Assembly: GCA_009692555.1 (NCBI GenBank)
Contig: SHYY01000057.1
Coordinates: 1-32,693, forward strand
Source of the DNA: Myxococcales bacterium
GTDB lineage: Bacteria; Myxococcota_A; Polyangia; Palsa-1104; SHYY01
DNA length: 32,693 bases
Reading direction: 5' to 3'
Within the stretch, counting starts at the first letter, position 1, and every line of letters starts with the position of its first letter. The notes under the pieces were generated by a model, which did not search any database, was not told where the DNA came from, and was given only the letters and a program-made list of their open reading frames with translations. Positions 1 through 10,000 of this stretch are shown here, piece after piece. A program made the translations under genes and the position numbers.

Positions 1-80
1 ACGGGACGACTACGACTACGACTACGACTACGTGAGGAGCAAGAGCCAGCAAGAGGGCCCCCTCCGCTGTTAAGCACCCG
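1..80 (-). repeat. Left copy of contig-end inverted repeat
   Basis: This block is nearly identical (about 77 of 80 positions, one single-base gap) to the reverse complement of 32482-32560. It contains four tandem TACGAC units, the arm GCAAGAGCCAGCAAGAGGG and the edge GTTAAGCACCCG, after which the two copies diverge. By analogy with the right copy, a four-helix-bundle gene would lie beyond the left edge, reading leftwards. Inference: a dispersed multi-copy element at which the assembly stopped. Confidence 0.9.
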
Positions 81-262
81 AGCGGGAGAGAGCGGCCCTC
101 GATCGCGAGGCCGAGGGCACGGGCCGATCGAGGTCGCAGCTCAGCCGGGAGGCGATCGAGGCCCGCTACGCCGCGCGGCGGGGAGGCGGCGGTCGACCGG
201 TTGCGCTGGGGGCGACTCGCATCGCTGCACGGAGAATCGAAGTAGCCACGCCTGATCTGCGG

Positions 263-268
263 TATTCT
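263..268 (+). promoter_or_regulatory. Candidate -10 box before cupin gene
   Basis: TATTCT lies eight bases before the ATG at 277, so transcription would begin at or within a base or two of the start codon. No convincing -35 is visible. The site fits the near-leaderless arrangement seen at other genes in this window. The rest of 81-276 shows nothing I can assign. Confidence 0.35.
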
Positions 269-276
269 TCGCGCCC

Positions 277-624
277 ATGAGACGCGTCGAGAAGCCGTGG
301 GGCCACGAGCTGATCTGGGCCCACACCGAGCGCTACGTCGGCAAGATCCTCCACATCAAGACCGGCCACTCGCTCAGCCTGCAGTACCACCTACAGAAGG
401 ACGAGACGATCTTCCTGCAGTCGGGGAAGATGCTGTTCGAGCACTACGGCGACGGCGAGCAGCCGCAGAGGACCGAGCTCCGCCCGGGGGACGCTTTTCA
501 CATCACGCCCGGCCTGCGCCACCGCATGACGGCGATCGAGGACTGCGACGTGCTCGAGGCCTCGACGCCCGAGCTCGACGACGTGGTGCGCCTGGAGGAT
601 CGCTACGGGAGGGAAGGGACGTAG
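277..624 (+). CDS. Small cupin-domain protein, mannose-6-phosphate isomerase type II-like
   Basis: The 115-residue product is a single cupin barrel resembling the C-terminal isomerase domain of bifunctional mannose-6-phosphate isomerase/mannose-1-phosphate guanylyltransferase. Family hallmarks are KPWG near the N-terminus, LSLQYH followed by ETIF (first cupin motif), PGDAFHITPGLRHRM (second motif) and a terminal EDRYGR. The usual second His of the first motif is Leu here (QYHL), so metal binding may be altered. There is no nucleotidyltransferase domain. Inferred role: sugar-phosphate isomerisation or sugar sensing in the cytoplasm; substrate unproven. It is monocistronic and converges on the lipoprotein gene ending at 638. 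The ATG lacks a clear Shine-Dalgarno. Confidence 0.85.
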   Translation: MRRVEKPWGHELIWAHTERYVGKILHIKTGHSLSLQYHLQKDETIFLQSGKMLFEHYGDGEQPQRTELRPGDAFHITPGLRHRMTAIEDCDVLEASTPELDDVVRLEDRYGREGT

Positions 625-637
625 GGAAAACCGACGG

Positions 638-1393
638 CTACTGCTCGGCGGTGGGCGGGGTCGGCGGAGCGGACTTGGGAGCGGCGGGCGCGGCTGCGGG
701 GGCGGTGCCACCCGGCGCGGGAGCGGCGCCCTCGGCGGCCTCCTCGGGACCGCGGTCCCACTTGTCCACGCGGCCGGTGCCGGTGGTGTCGTACCCGATG
801 CGGTCGAGCTTGCCGCCCTCGTAGTACTCCCAGACATCGATCTTGCCGTTCTTGTTCGACGACCGCTCGATGCGCACCAGCTTCTCGTTCTCGTAGAACT
901 TCCAGATGTCGGTCTTGCCGTCGAAGTTCGCGTCGAGTTCCTGGCGCTGCACCTTGCCGAGCTGGCGGTAGGTCCAGAGATCGATCTTGCCGTCGAAGTC
1001 GAGGTCGAACTCCTCGAGCGTGATGTTGCCCTGCGCGTCGTAGTAGACCCACATGTCCTTGTGGTTGTCGAAGTTGAGGTCGACCTCCTTGCAGGCCAGG
1101 ACGTCGATCTTGGTGCCCTGATCGAGCGTCGAGGCGAAGAACTTCCACACGTCGGCGCGAGTGTCCTTGTTGACGTCGATCTCCACCACCTTCTTGCCCG
1201 ACGGATCGCAGCGAGAGCGGTCCGCCTCGACGGGCTTGGGGGCGTTCTCGACGGCCGCGGCCTGCGCCGAATCCTTGGCGTCTTTGGCGGTCTTCGCTTC
1301 TTTTGAGTCGGCAGCGCAACCGGCCACCAGGGACAGGCCAAGGGACAAAGCGAAAGGCAATGCGATCACTGCGCCGAGCAGGCCACGGGTCAT
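638..1393 (-). CDS. Lipoprotein with repeated DxNxDxxxDxW acidic loops
   Basis: The 251-residue protein starts with a hydrophobic signal and a lipobox ending VAGC, so it should be lipid-anchored. The core holds five or six repeats of about 25 residues, each with an acidic loop such as DVNKDTRADVW, DLNFDNHKDMW, DLDFDGKIDLW or DANFDGKTDIW, followed by an aromatic residue and a short beta-like segment. The Asp/Asn spacing resembles calcium-binding loops of EF-hand, dockerin or thrombospondin type 3 repeats, so divalent-metal binding is a reasonable inference. The C-terminal 45 residues are Ala/Pro-rich and probably disordered. The start is supported by an AGGAGA Shine-Dalgarno and an upstream promoter at 1427-1455. 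Specific function unknown. Confidence 0.85.
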   Translation of the reverse strand: MTRGLLGAVIALPFALSLGLSLVAGCAADSKEAKTAKDAKDSAQAAAVENAPKPVEADRSRCDPSGKKVVEIDVNKDTRADVWKFFASTLDQGTKIDVLACKEVDLNFDNHKDMWVYYDAQGNITLEEFDLDFDGKIDLWTYRQLGKVQRQELDANFDGKTDIWKFYENEKLVRIERSSNKNGKIDVWEYYEGGKLDRIGYDTTGTGRVDKWDRGPEEAAEGAAPAPGGTAPAAAPAAPKSAPPTPPTAEQ

Positions 1394-1426
1394 GGGGCGT
1401 CTCCTCTTGTGTCGACGGCAAGGGGC

Positions 1427-1455
1427 AGGATAGGCGCGGCGGGGCCGCCACGCAA
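1427..1455 (-). promoter_or_regulatory. Sigma-70-like promoter of the acidic-loop lipoprotein
   Basis: On the minus strand TTGCGT (1455-1450) is followed by a 17-base spacer and TATCCT (1432-1427). The predicted start would be near 1420, giving a leader of roughly 27 nt that carries the Shine-Dalgarno. Unlike many genes in this window, this one has a normal leader. Confidence 0.5.
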
Positions 1456-1479
1456 GATCAGGCCCCGATCAGTATCGGA

Positions 1480-1993
1480 TCAGTGACAGGGATCGCCCGC
1501 GACCCGCCCGCCACCGTCGACTGGCACTCCGCCAATGGGTCGCCCGCGCAGCGCAGCGTTGATGAACAGGGTGCGGCGGTTCTTCGCGCGCCCCTCGACG
1601 GTGGCGTTATCGGCCGCTGGCTTCGTCTCACCGAAGCCGACCGCGATCACCCGCTTGCAGTCCACCCCGTGCTGGGCCAGCCAGCGCGCGACCGCCAGCG
1701 CCCGCTTCTCGGACAGCGCCTGGTTGTACCGGTCATCGCCCTGCGCGTCGGTGTGAACCTCGATCCGCAGGAGCGAGATGTAGGCCTTCGCGTCGAGGTA
1801 GGCCTTGACGTGCTTCAGCGCGCTCGCTCTCCGGCTTGATCTTGTCGCTGGCGGTCTCGAACAGCACCGGACCGGGGACCTTCAGCGCGTTGGCCTCGAT
1901 CTCGAACTTCTCGGGCGCGGCGGTGTCGGCGCGGGAAGAGTGCGGTGCGATCAGGGCAATAGCCAGAGCGACGACAGCGACGGGAGGGCGCAT
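1480..1993 (-). pseudogene. OmpA-family peptidoglycan-binding protein, broken by a one-base frameshift
   Basis: Reading from ATG 1993 gives a signal peptide (MRPPVAVVALAIALIAPHSSRA) and then PVLFETASDKIKPESE, the typical first strand of an OmpA C-terminal domain. The frame then runs off, but a one-base shift near 1819-1825 restores LKHVKAYLDAKAYISLLRIEVHTDAQG, then YNQALSEKRALAVARWL and VIAVGFGETKP with KNRRT. These are the conserved peptidoglycan-binding motifs. The sequence behaves as if one base were inserted in a CG-rich run (GAGCGCGCTG). The restored product would be about 170 residues, a small periplasmic or outer-membrane peptidoglycan linker. A TATAGT box ends seven bases before the ATG. 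Either a recent pseudogene or a sequencing error; the rest is well preserved, which favours error or very recent decay. Confidence 0.8.
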
Positions 1994-2013
1994 CGCACGG
2001 ACTATAGCCCACA

Positions 2014-2042
2014 TTGCGACCGAACGTGGCGTCATATAGGGT
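2014..2042 (+). promoter_or_regulatory. Leaderless-type promoter of the ribbon-helix-helix gene
   Basis: TTGCGA (2014-2019), a 17-base spacer and TAGGGT (2037-2042) lie with exactly six bases before the ATG at 2049. Transcription would start at the start codon. The -10 is only a partial match (TA...T), so the call rests on spacing and on the same pattern at other genes here. Confidence 0.4.
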
Positions 2043-2048
2043 AGGTGC

Positions 2049-2234
2049 ATGTCACGAAAGAAGATATCGACCACGGTCTACATCACGCCCGAACAGGACG
2101 AGGCGCTGAAGGCACTGCACGATCGCACCAAGGTCCCGGTCGCCGAGTACATCCGCCAGGGGATCGACCTGATCCTCAAGCAGTACGACCACCTCATGCC
2201 CGGCCAGCGCTCGCTGTTCGACCTCCCGAAGTAA
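2049..2234 (+). CDS. Small ribbon-helix-helix (CopG/Arc-like) DNA-binding protein
   Basis: The 61-residue protein has a short basic N-terminus, a beta strand (KISTTVYI), then helices EQDEALKALHDRT and VPVAEYIRQGIDLILKQY. This is the layout of ribbon-helix-helix dimers, where the strand inserts into the DNA major groove. No toxin gene follows, so it does not look like an antitoxin of an intact pair. It lies between the divergent OmpA-like remnant and lepA. Its promoter overlaps the control region of the OmpA-like gene, so it could regulate itself and that gene (inference). Family assignment good, target unknown. Confidence 0.8.
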   Translation: MSRKKISTTVYITPEQDEALKALHDRTKVPVAEYIRQGIDLILKQYDHLMPGQRSLFDLPK

Positions 2235-2272
2235 CTCCACGTAACCTTGCTGGCCTAATCGCGCGCGCTTCG

Positions 2273-2278
2273 TATACT
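2273..2278 (+). promoter_or_regulatory. Candidate -10 box for lepA-lepB
   Basis: TATACT lies 12 bases before the upstream ATG at 2291, placing the likely transcription start near 2285. A TTGCTG at 2247-2252 is 20 bases upstream, too far for a standard -35. If correct, the mRNA begins just before the leader ORF, not before lepA itself. Confidence 0.4.
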
Positions 2279-2290
2279 CCTCTGCCCGTC

Positions 2291-2414
2291 ATGCCCGCTG
2301 ACCCGAAGCATATCCGCAACTTTGCCACAACAGGGGGACGTTCCCGTCCCCCCTCGGCAAGCGGAGCTCGCCGAGCCTCCCCCCACCGCGCGTTGCTCGC
2401 GCAAATCCGGAACC

Positions 2415-2425
<11 letters not shown>
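2291..2425 (+). CDS. 44-codon leader ORF overlapping the lepA start
   Basis: The first 11 codons ([11 protein letters not shown]) are a copy of the lepA start; the rest ([15 protein letters not shown] and onward) is encoded by the hairpin-rich insert and looks like no family. It is one frame off lepA (offset 124 nt) and ends at a TAA at 2423-2425, eleven bases into lepA. That TAA exists because the lepA copy has A where the leader copy has G (GCTAAC versus GCTGAC). The overlap would allow translational coupling to lepA. It is unknown whether the ORF is translated; it may only be a by-product of the insertion. Confidence 0.4.
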
Positions 2426-4214
<1,789 letters not shown>

Positions 4215-4216
4215 AG

Positions 4217-5437
4217 ATGGCCGCAAAGAGGGAGGCGAAGGTGGACGCGAAGGTGGACGCGAAGGTGGACGCGAAGGCGGAGGCGGCCCGCGAGCCGCGA
4301 CTCGTCGCGCGCTTGATCGGCGATCATGCGGGCACGCTGATCATCGTCGGGGCGGTGATGACCGTGCTCGGCCTGTGGCGGATCTGGGCCAAGGTACCGC
4401 CGATCTCGCCGGTGCTCTATCTCTGGCTCGGCGCGGGGGCCTCCCTGTGCGCGATCACCTGGGGCCTCCGCTACCTGCTCGCCGACGAGGTGGACGTGGT
4501 GGTGCGGCGCCGTCGCTCGCTGAAGGAGTCGAAGCTGCTCCTCAAGGAGGCGAGGCGCGGCCTGCGCTCCTACAAGGATCGCCTGACGCCCGAGCAGTCC
4601 GCCGAGCTTCGGGGCGCCGCCGCCGACCTCATCTCCGCCCGCGACAGCCGGGACTGGACCGGCCTCACCGACGGGCTGATGGCACTCGACCGCAAGCTCG
4701 ACGAGCATCTCGCGTTCGCCCGCAAGTCGACGGTGCGCGAGTACACCGAGTCGATCGCGGTGGCGGTGCTGATCGCGCTCTTCCTGCGCGCGTTCGTGGT
4801 CGAGGCGTTCAAGATCCCGTCGGGGTCGATGATCCCGACGCTGCAGGTGGGCGATCACATCTTCGTCAACAAGTTCATCTACGGGATCCGCCCGCCGTGG
4901 CCGTGGGAGGAGATGGAGTTCGGCCGCGAGCACCCCAAGTTCTTCATGGGCCTGCGCAAGCCCGAGCGCGGCGAGGTGATCGTCTTCAAGTACCCGAAGG
5001 ATCCCGACAAGGACTTCATCAAGCGGATCGTGGCGATCGAGGGCGACACCGTCGAGATCCGGCAGAACCTGGTGTACGTGAACGGGCAGCCCGTGCAGCA
5101 CCTGCCGGCGGACGGCAATCCGTGCGAGTACGAGGACTACGACGAGGCGCGCGGGCAGTGGGAGCACCGCCTTTGCGAGGGCTTCCGCGACACCCTCGAC
5201 GGGCGCACCTTCAGCACCATCCTCGACCAGAACTCGGTCGGGCGCTCGTGGCCGCCGGTGACGGTGGCGGCGGGCAACGTGTTCGTGATGGGCGACAACC
5301 GCGACAACTCGCACGACTCGCGCTACTGGGGGACGGTGCCCTTCGAGCTGATCAAAGGCAAGGCGATGATCGTCTGGTGGTCGGCCGGCGAGCCCGAGGG
5401 CATCCGCGTCCGCCGGATGGGGCGCCTCGTCGAGTAG
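4217..5437 (+). CDS. lepB: Signal peptidase I with long N-terminal extension
   Basis: The 406-residue inner-membrane protease removes signal peptides from exported proteins. Catalytic Ser204 is in PSGSM and Lys269 in FIKRIVA; the later box [14 protein letters not shown] is present. Predicted membrane segments lie near residues 39-57, 65-88 and 178-198, the last directly before the catalytic Ser. It is longer than typical LepB because of about 170 extra residues: a basic start with tandem VDAK repeats (12-base units at 4238-4277), two transmembrane helices and a charged helical stretch (about 91-170). A second extension between the Lys box and the GDN box ([17 protein letters not shown] region) carries two Cys. 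The gene starts two bases after the lepA stop, so it is probably cotranscribed and coupled. Confidence 0.96.
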   Translation: MAAKREAKVDAKVDAKVDAKAEAAREPRLVARLIGDHAGTLIIVGAVMTVLGLWRIWAKVPPISPVLYLWLGAGASLCAITWGLRYLLADEVDVVVRRRRSLKESKLLLKEARRGLRSYKDRLTPEQSAELRGAAADLISARDSRDWTGLTDGLMALDRKLDEHLAFARKSTVREYTESIAVAVLIALFLRAFVVEAFKIPSGSMIPTLQVGDHIFVNKFIYGIRPPWPWEEMEFGREHPKFFMGLRKPERGEVIVFKYPKDPDKDFIKRIVAIEGDTVEIRQNLVYVNGQPVQHLPADGNPCEYEDYDEARGQWEHRLCEGFRDTLDGRTFSTILDQNSVGRSWPPVTVAAGNVFVMGDNRDNSHDSRYWGTVPFELIKGKAMIVWWSAGEPEGIRVRRMGRLVE

Positions 5438-5455
5438 CGATCGTCCTCCCGGCCG

Positions 5456-5686
5456 CTACAGCACCTTGTAGAGCACCAGCCCCACCGAAAGAATCATCGC
5501 CACGAAGATCAGGGCCACCCCCAGGTTGCCCTTCCGGATCTCCTCCCACTCGTTGATGTCTTTCGACATCCAGTCGAAGACCTTGATCGCCAGGCCCATC
5601 GAGAACGCGAAGCTCACAGCGGCGGTGAGGGCCCACAGCAGGCTCTTGCCCATCTGGAACAGGGTCATCGTCAGCTCGCTCGACAT
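5456..5686 (-). CDS. DUF350 family small membrane protein
   Basis: The 76-residue protein has two hydrophobic segments, about residues 12-36 (MGKSLLWALTAAVSFAFSMG region) and 52-75 (NLGVALIFVAMILSVGLVL), joined by a polar loop with KDINEWEEIRKGN. The second segment matches the DUF350 pattern. It is one DUF350 unit, whereas many family members have two to four. AAGGAGA before the ATG is a good Shine-Dalgarno. It is the last gene of a three-gene minus-strand run with the AgmX-tail protein and the spermidine synthase-like protein. DUF350 proteins are known to recur beside spermidine-synthase/ATP-grasp genes, which supports a joint envelope or polyamine-related role. Mechanism unknown. Confidence 0.75.
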   Translation of the reverse strand: MSSELTMTLFQMGKSLLWALTAAVSFAFSMGLAIKVFDWMSKDINEWEEIRKGNLGVALIFVAMILSVGLVLYKVL

Positions 5687-5711
5687 CGGCTCTCCTTGAG
5701 AATCGTCGGGG

Positions 5712-7049
5712 TCATTTCACGCGGATCGGGTACTCGATGGTGCGCGGCGAACCGGAGAAGCGGGGCAGCCGGATCGCCGAGAGTGCGGTGGTGAGGCAGC
5801 GGGCCATCGGCGTGTTCTGGAGCGCGGCCTCCTTCGGCGCGGCGCCCTCGGAGCGGCCCGTTGGCAGCCACTGGAAGGAGAGGGTGACGCCGCGGAACTT
5901 GGGGTCGCGCGCCGCCTCGGTCCGCACGCACGCGCCGAGGCTGCCGAAGTTTGCCGCGAGCAGGGCTACTACCTCGTTGTCGTCGGGATCAGGGGCGTCG
6001 ACTGTCCCGGGCGTCGCCGGACCGCTGCGTCCCGACGCCTCCGCGTCGCTGAAGCTGAGCTGCTGCCCCGCCTCCTTGCCCTGCTTCACCTCCTCGACGT
6101 AGTTCGCCCACAGCGCGGCAGAGTCGAGTCGCCCGTCGAGCACCAGCCCCACCGGCTGCCCCGGGCTGCGAAAGCGCCGCGTCTCGACCTTCTTCATCGG
6201 AATGTCGATCGCCACCTCGAGCTGGACCTCCGGCGGCGTGGTCGGGTTCTCGCGCAGCCCCGCCTGGGCCGCGGCGAGGGCGTCGAGGACCTGCTGCTGA
6301 AAGCGGTTGCGATCGCCCTTCACGCGCAGCACCGTGTCGACGGTCTTTTGCCCCTTGTCCCGCGTCACCTGGGGCGGCGCGGCCAGCACCACCCGCCGCG
6401 AAGCCGCCTGCTTCGCGATCGCCTGGATCGCCAGCGGCTCGTACTCCTGCTCGTTGCGCCGCTGGGCGTCGAGCCAGGCCATGCCGCCCCCTGCCTGCGC
6501 GCTCGCGGTCACCGCCTCGGCCATCGGCAGCCGCACCACCGCCAGCTCCTGGTCGTGCATCGCCGTCACCGTCTTCAGCGTCAGCGACTTGAAGACCAGC
6601 TTGTAGTTGGCGCGCGCGTGAACCGCCTTGAGCACGCTGCGCCCGACCAGCTCGATGTGTCGCCCCACCGCCTCACGACAGACCGAGCGCTCGCAGGGAT
6701 CGATCACCAGCTCCACGTCGACGAACACCTCGGCGAGAGCGCGCAGCTTCTGCACGTTGACCCGGCCCGGGTAGATGAACACCACCAGCTTCGCCGTCGC
6801 CCGCGGGCGCTCGCTGCGGAGCGCGGCGCGCAGGCGATCCTCGATCTTTTCCAGCTCGCCCGTCGAGAAGCCCGCCCCGCCCCCGAGCGCCTGCTCGAGC
6901 TCGGCGTCGAGATCCCCCGCCGCCCCATCAATCTTGGTGCGCTTGTTCCCCTGGATGTCGTCCTCGAGCAGGGTGGTGGGGCGCCCGGACGGCTCGGCCG
7001 CCGCAGGGAGGGCGGCAGCGAGGGCCAGCAGCAGGACGGACAGCCTCAT
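5712..7049 (-). CDS. Secreted protein with AgmX/PglI-type C-terminal domain
   Basis: The 445-residue product begins with a clear signal peptide (MRLSVLLLALAAALPAAA). The middle (about 60-200) is an alpha/beta region with KLVVFIYPGRVNVQKL and a paired-Cys segment DPCERSVCREAVGRHIELVG. I do not recognise its fold. The last 85 residues (LLAANFGSLGACVRTEA, then GVTLSFQWLP, MARCLTTALSAIRLPRF and IEYPIRVK) resemble the AgmX/PglI C-terminal tail seen in myxobacterial motility and envelope proteins, a TonB-C-like domain. The open frame extends upstream to 8207, but that part is antisense to the neighbouring gene; ATG 7049 is chosen for its signal peptide. Lies 50 bases after the spermidine synthase-like gene and 25 bases before DUF350. 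Confidence 0.75.
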   Translation of the reverse strand: MRLSVLLLALAAALPAAAEPSGRPTTLLEDDIQGNKRTKIDGAAGDLDAELEQALGGGAGFSTGELEKIEDRLRAALRSERPRATAKLVVFIYPGRVNVQKLRALAEVFVDVELVIDPCERSVCREAVGRHIELVGRSVLKAVHARANYKLVFKSLTLKTVTAMHDQELAVVRLPMAEAVTASAQAGGGMAWLDAQRRNEQEYEPLAIQAIAKQAASRRVVLAAPPQVTRDKGQKTVDTVLRVKGDRNRFQQQVLDALAAAQAGLRENPTTPPEVQLEVAIDIPMKKVETRRFRSPGQPVGLVLDGRLDSAALWANYVEEVKQGKEAGQQLSFSDAEASGRSGPATPGTVDAPDPDDNEVVALLAANFGSLGACVRTEAARDPKFRGVTLSFQWLPTGRSEGAAPKEAALQNTPMARCLTTALSAIRLPRFSGSPRTIEYPIRVK

Positions 7050-7099
7050 GCCTGCATGGTAGTCGAAAATCGGTCCGCGCGAACGAACTCCGATGAGGC

Positions 7100-10000
7100 T
7101 CACCGGGGCTCGCCGAGGGCGTCGAGGTAGCGGTTCATTTCGCGGGTCCCGGCCTCGTAGAGCGCCTCGCCATAGAATGATCGCGCGAGGTAGTAGAGCA
7201 CCGCCGGGCGCCGCTTGACGTACTCCGCGTCGGCGGCGAGCGGCCTGAGCCGCGCGATCGCGTCGTCCTCCAGCTCGTCCTTGTAGAGGAGAAACCCGGT
7301 GAGGAGCTGCAGGTCCTTCCCTCCCTCGTCGACGTGGCTCTCCGGCCAGCCCTTCATCGCCTCCAGCGCATGCGCGAAGCGGCGGTGGTGGACCTCCTGC
7401 TCGACCAACGCGTGCTCGCGCGCGAAGTCGGCTTGGTGCGCCGCGTCGAGCCCCTTGGGCACCAACGGGGCATCGCTCGGGTCCTCGCTCGAGAAGAGCG
7501 CCACCTCGGGATCGCCCTGGGCCTTGATCTCGAGCAGCGACGAGAGACGCGCCGCCCGCTGGTAGGCGGCCCCGCCGTCGTGCCGTTTGGCCCGGACGAC
7601 GAAGCGGGACGCAGCGCCGCGCTTGCCGTGCGCGATCAGACTCTCGGCGATCCGCCCCTCCGATTTCCCGCGCTCCGCCCCTTCGCCGAGGCCGGTCAGG
7701 TAGGCGTCGAAGTGGCCGTAGGGCCAATCGGATCCGTACACCCGTGCCAGGTACGGGTCGTAGCGCATGTAGCCGAGCAGATCGCGCGGCGCGCTGAACT
7801 CGATCAGCGCGTTGTCGTCGGTGTTGGTGGCGGCGCCCGCGGTGAACGCAGGGATCTCGTCGGGGGTGAGGAGGACGTAGGCGAACAGATCCTCGACCGA
7901 TTTCACGTTGGCGCGGGCCAGCTCGGCGCGGAGGGTCGGGTCGAGGAAATTGCGCTGGAGGTGGGCGCGATCGAGCCGCAGCGGGTGGTTGGTGGCGATC
8001 ATGATCACATCGGAGGAGAGGTCCTCGGCCGAGAAGACGTAGGTGTACGGGAAGACCTCGCTGAAGGTGCGCAGGATGGTCTTGATGTTCCCCGGCGAGA
8101 GCTCGTAGAGCTGCGCCCACTGGCAGAACACGCCATCGTCGGCGAGGCGGCGCTTGGCGAGCTGCCAGTAGTCGCGGGTGAAGAGGTTGGAGACGCCGGT
8201 GATCCACGGGTTGGAGGGCTCGGAGATGATCACGTCGTAGGTGTCGTCACCCTGGGTCAGAAAGTTCCGCCCGTCGCCGACCAGCACGTTGACCTTCGGG
8301 TTCTTGCCCGGCTGGTGATTGACGTCGTCGAACCAGCGCGCGGCGTAGATGATCTCCGGTTCGAGCTCCACGACGTCGGCGTGGCCGATCGGAAATTGGG
8401 TGGTCGCACCGATGGTGACGCCGGATCCATAGCCCACCACGGCGACACGCGGAGGCCGATCGAGCGCGGTGGGGTGGAACAGGAGCGGCATCAGGCCGAC
8501 CATGATCTGCGTCGGCATGTCGTCGCCGTTCGAGGCGTCGACCTTGCCGTTGTTCTTGAGCGCGATGTGCTTGCCCCACTTCTCGACGGAGACGGTGGTG
8601 GCGATGCCGTCGCGGTAGTAGAGCAGCTCGGGCACCGCCCACTTGCCGCTCTCGACGATCTCCTTGGCCAGGGAGACGCGGAACAGGCCGGCCTGGAAGT
8701 GGCCGAGGTTCCAGGAGGGCAGCGCCAGCACCAGCGCCACCGTCGCCATCACCGCCGCGGGCGCGAGCAGGAGGCGACGCCGCGACGGGAGCTCCGCGCA
8801 CAGCAGCAGCGCCGCACCGACGAGCGCCGATGCGAGCGCCGCGGCGTGCAGCCCGCGTTGCAGGCCCAGCGACGGCAGCACCACGAAGCCGGCGCCGAAC
8901 GATCCGAGGATCGCGCCGAGGGTGTTCATCGCGTAGGCGTCGCCGAGGTCGCGCCCGACGCGCTCGATTCCGATGGTGTAGATCCGCATCGTCAGCGGCA
9001 TCACGCCGCCCATCAGCACCGTCGCGGGAAGGATCGCCAGCGCCGCCAGCAGGAACTGCGAAAAGAGGATCCCGTCGACGGAGAAGGCCCCGCCGCGGAG
9101 CAGGGCCACGAAGGTGTCCGGGAGCTTGTCGATCAGGAAGTAGGAGAGCATCACCATCGCCACCACGCCCAGATGGACCACCGCCAGCGCGAGCACGGGC
9201 CTTCGCGTATGGCGGGTCAGCCGCGAGACGATCGCCGCGCCCCCGGCCAGTCCGATCAGGAAAGCGAGGAGGATCAGCGCGAACGAGAACACCGACGAGC
9301 CGATCACGATCGCCAGCGCGCGCGACCAGAGCACCTGGTAGACCATCGCCGCCGCGCCCGAGAAGGCGAAGGCGTAGAGCGCCACCCGTCGCTGGAGGCG
9401 GGTGGCCGGCAGGAGCGGGGCAGGGCGGTCGCCATCGTCGCCAGGCGGGTCTTCGCCTTCGCCGACCGCTCCCTCCACCGCGCTCGCCAGCGACTCCAGG
9501 CTGCCCTCGCGCTCCGCCCGCCGCCGCGCGCGCATCCGACCGAGCAGGATCAGGAGCGCCAGCGAGAGGTTGGTCCCCGCCGCGCAATAGTTGGTGGCGG
9601 CCACTCCCAGCGACGGGAGAAGCACGAAGCCGGCGAGGAAGGTGCCGAGCACCGCGCCGAAGGTGTTGGCGGCGTAGAGTGAGCCCACCCGCACCCCGAG
9701 CAGCCCGAAGTCGCCCGGGCGCTGCACGATGGCGCGTCCCAGGAGCGGCAGGGTGGCGCCCATCAGGGCCGTCGGGACCAGCAGCAGGAGCGCGGTGGCG
9801 ACGAAGCGGCACAGCGAGAGCACCACGAAGTGATCGCCCACCGCGCGCCAGATCAGGCCGTTCAGCGCAGGATAGAAGCGCAGCAGGAGGGGCACCGCGA
9901 GCGCGTAGAGTCCGACCACCACCTCGGCCAGGGCGTAGGCGCGCAGCGGGTCGCGCAGCCGATCGACCCACCTTCCCGCAAGCAGGCTGCCGAGCGCGAG

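Noticed and set aside
2049..2234. Antitoxin of a toxin-antitoxin pair
   Set aside because: No small toxin gene lies on either side; the neighbours are an OmpA-like remnant and lepA.
2322..2414. In-frame 31-residue N-terminal extension of LepA from TTG 2322
   Set aside because: It is encoded by the hairpin insert and absent from the family; the 599-residue form from ATG 2415 matches the normal length.
7050..8207. N-terminal extension of the AgmX-tail gene
   Set aside because: The added part is a shifted reading of the spermidine synthase-like gene; a signal peptide starts at 7049.
7334..9682. 782-codon plus-strand frame over the spermidine synthase-like gene
   Set aside because: Shadow of a real gene; low-complexity Arg/Asp/Gly sequence with no motif.
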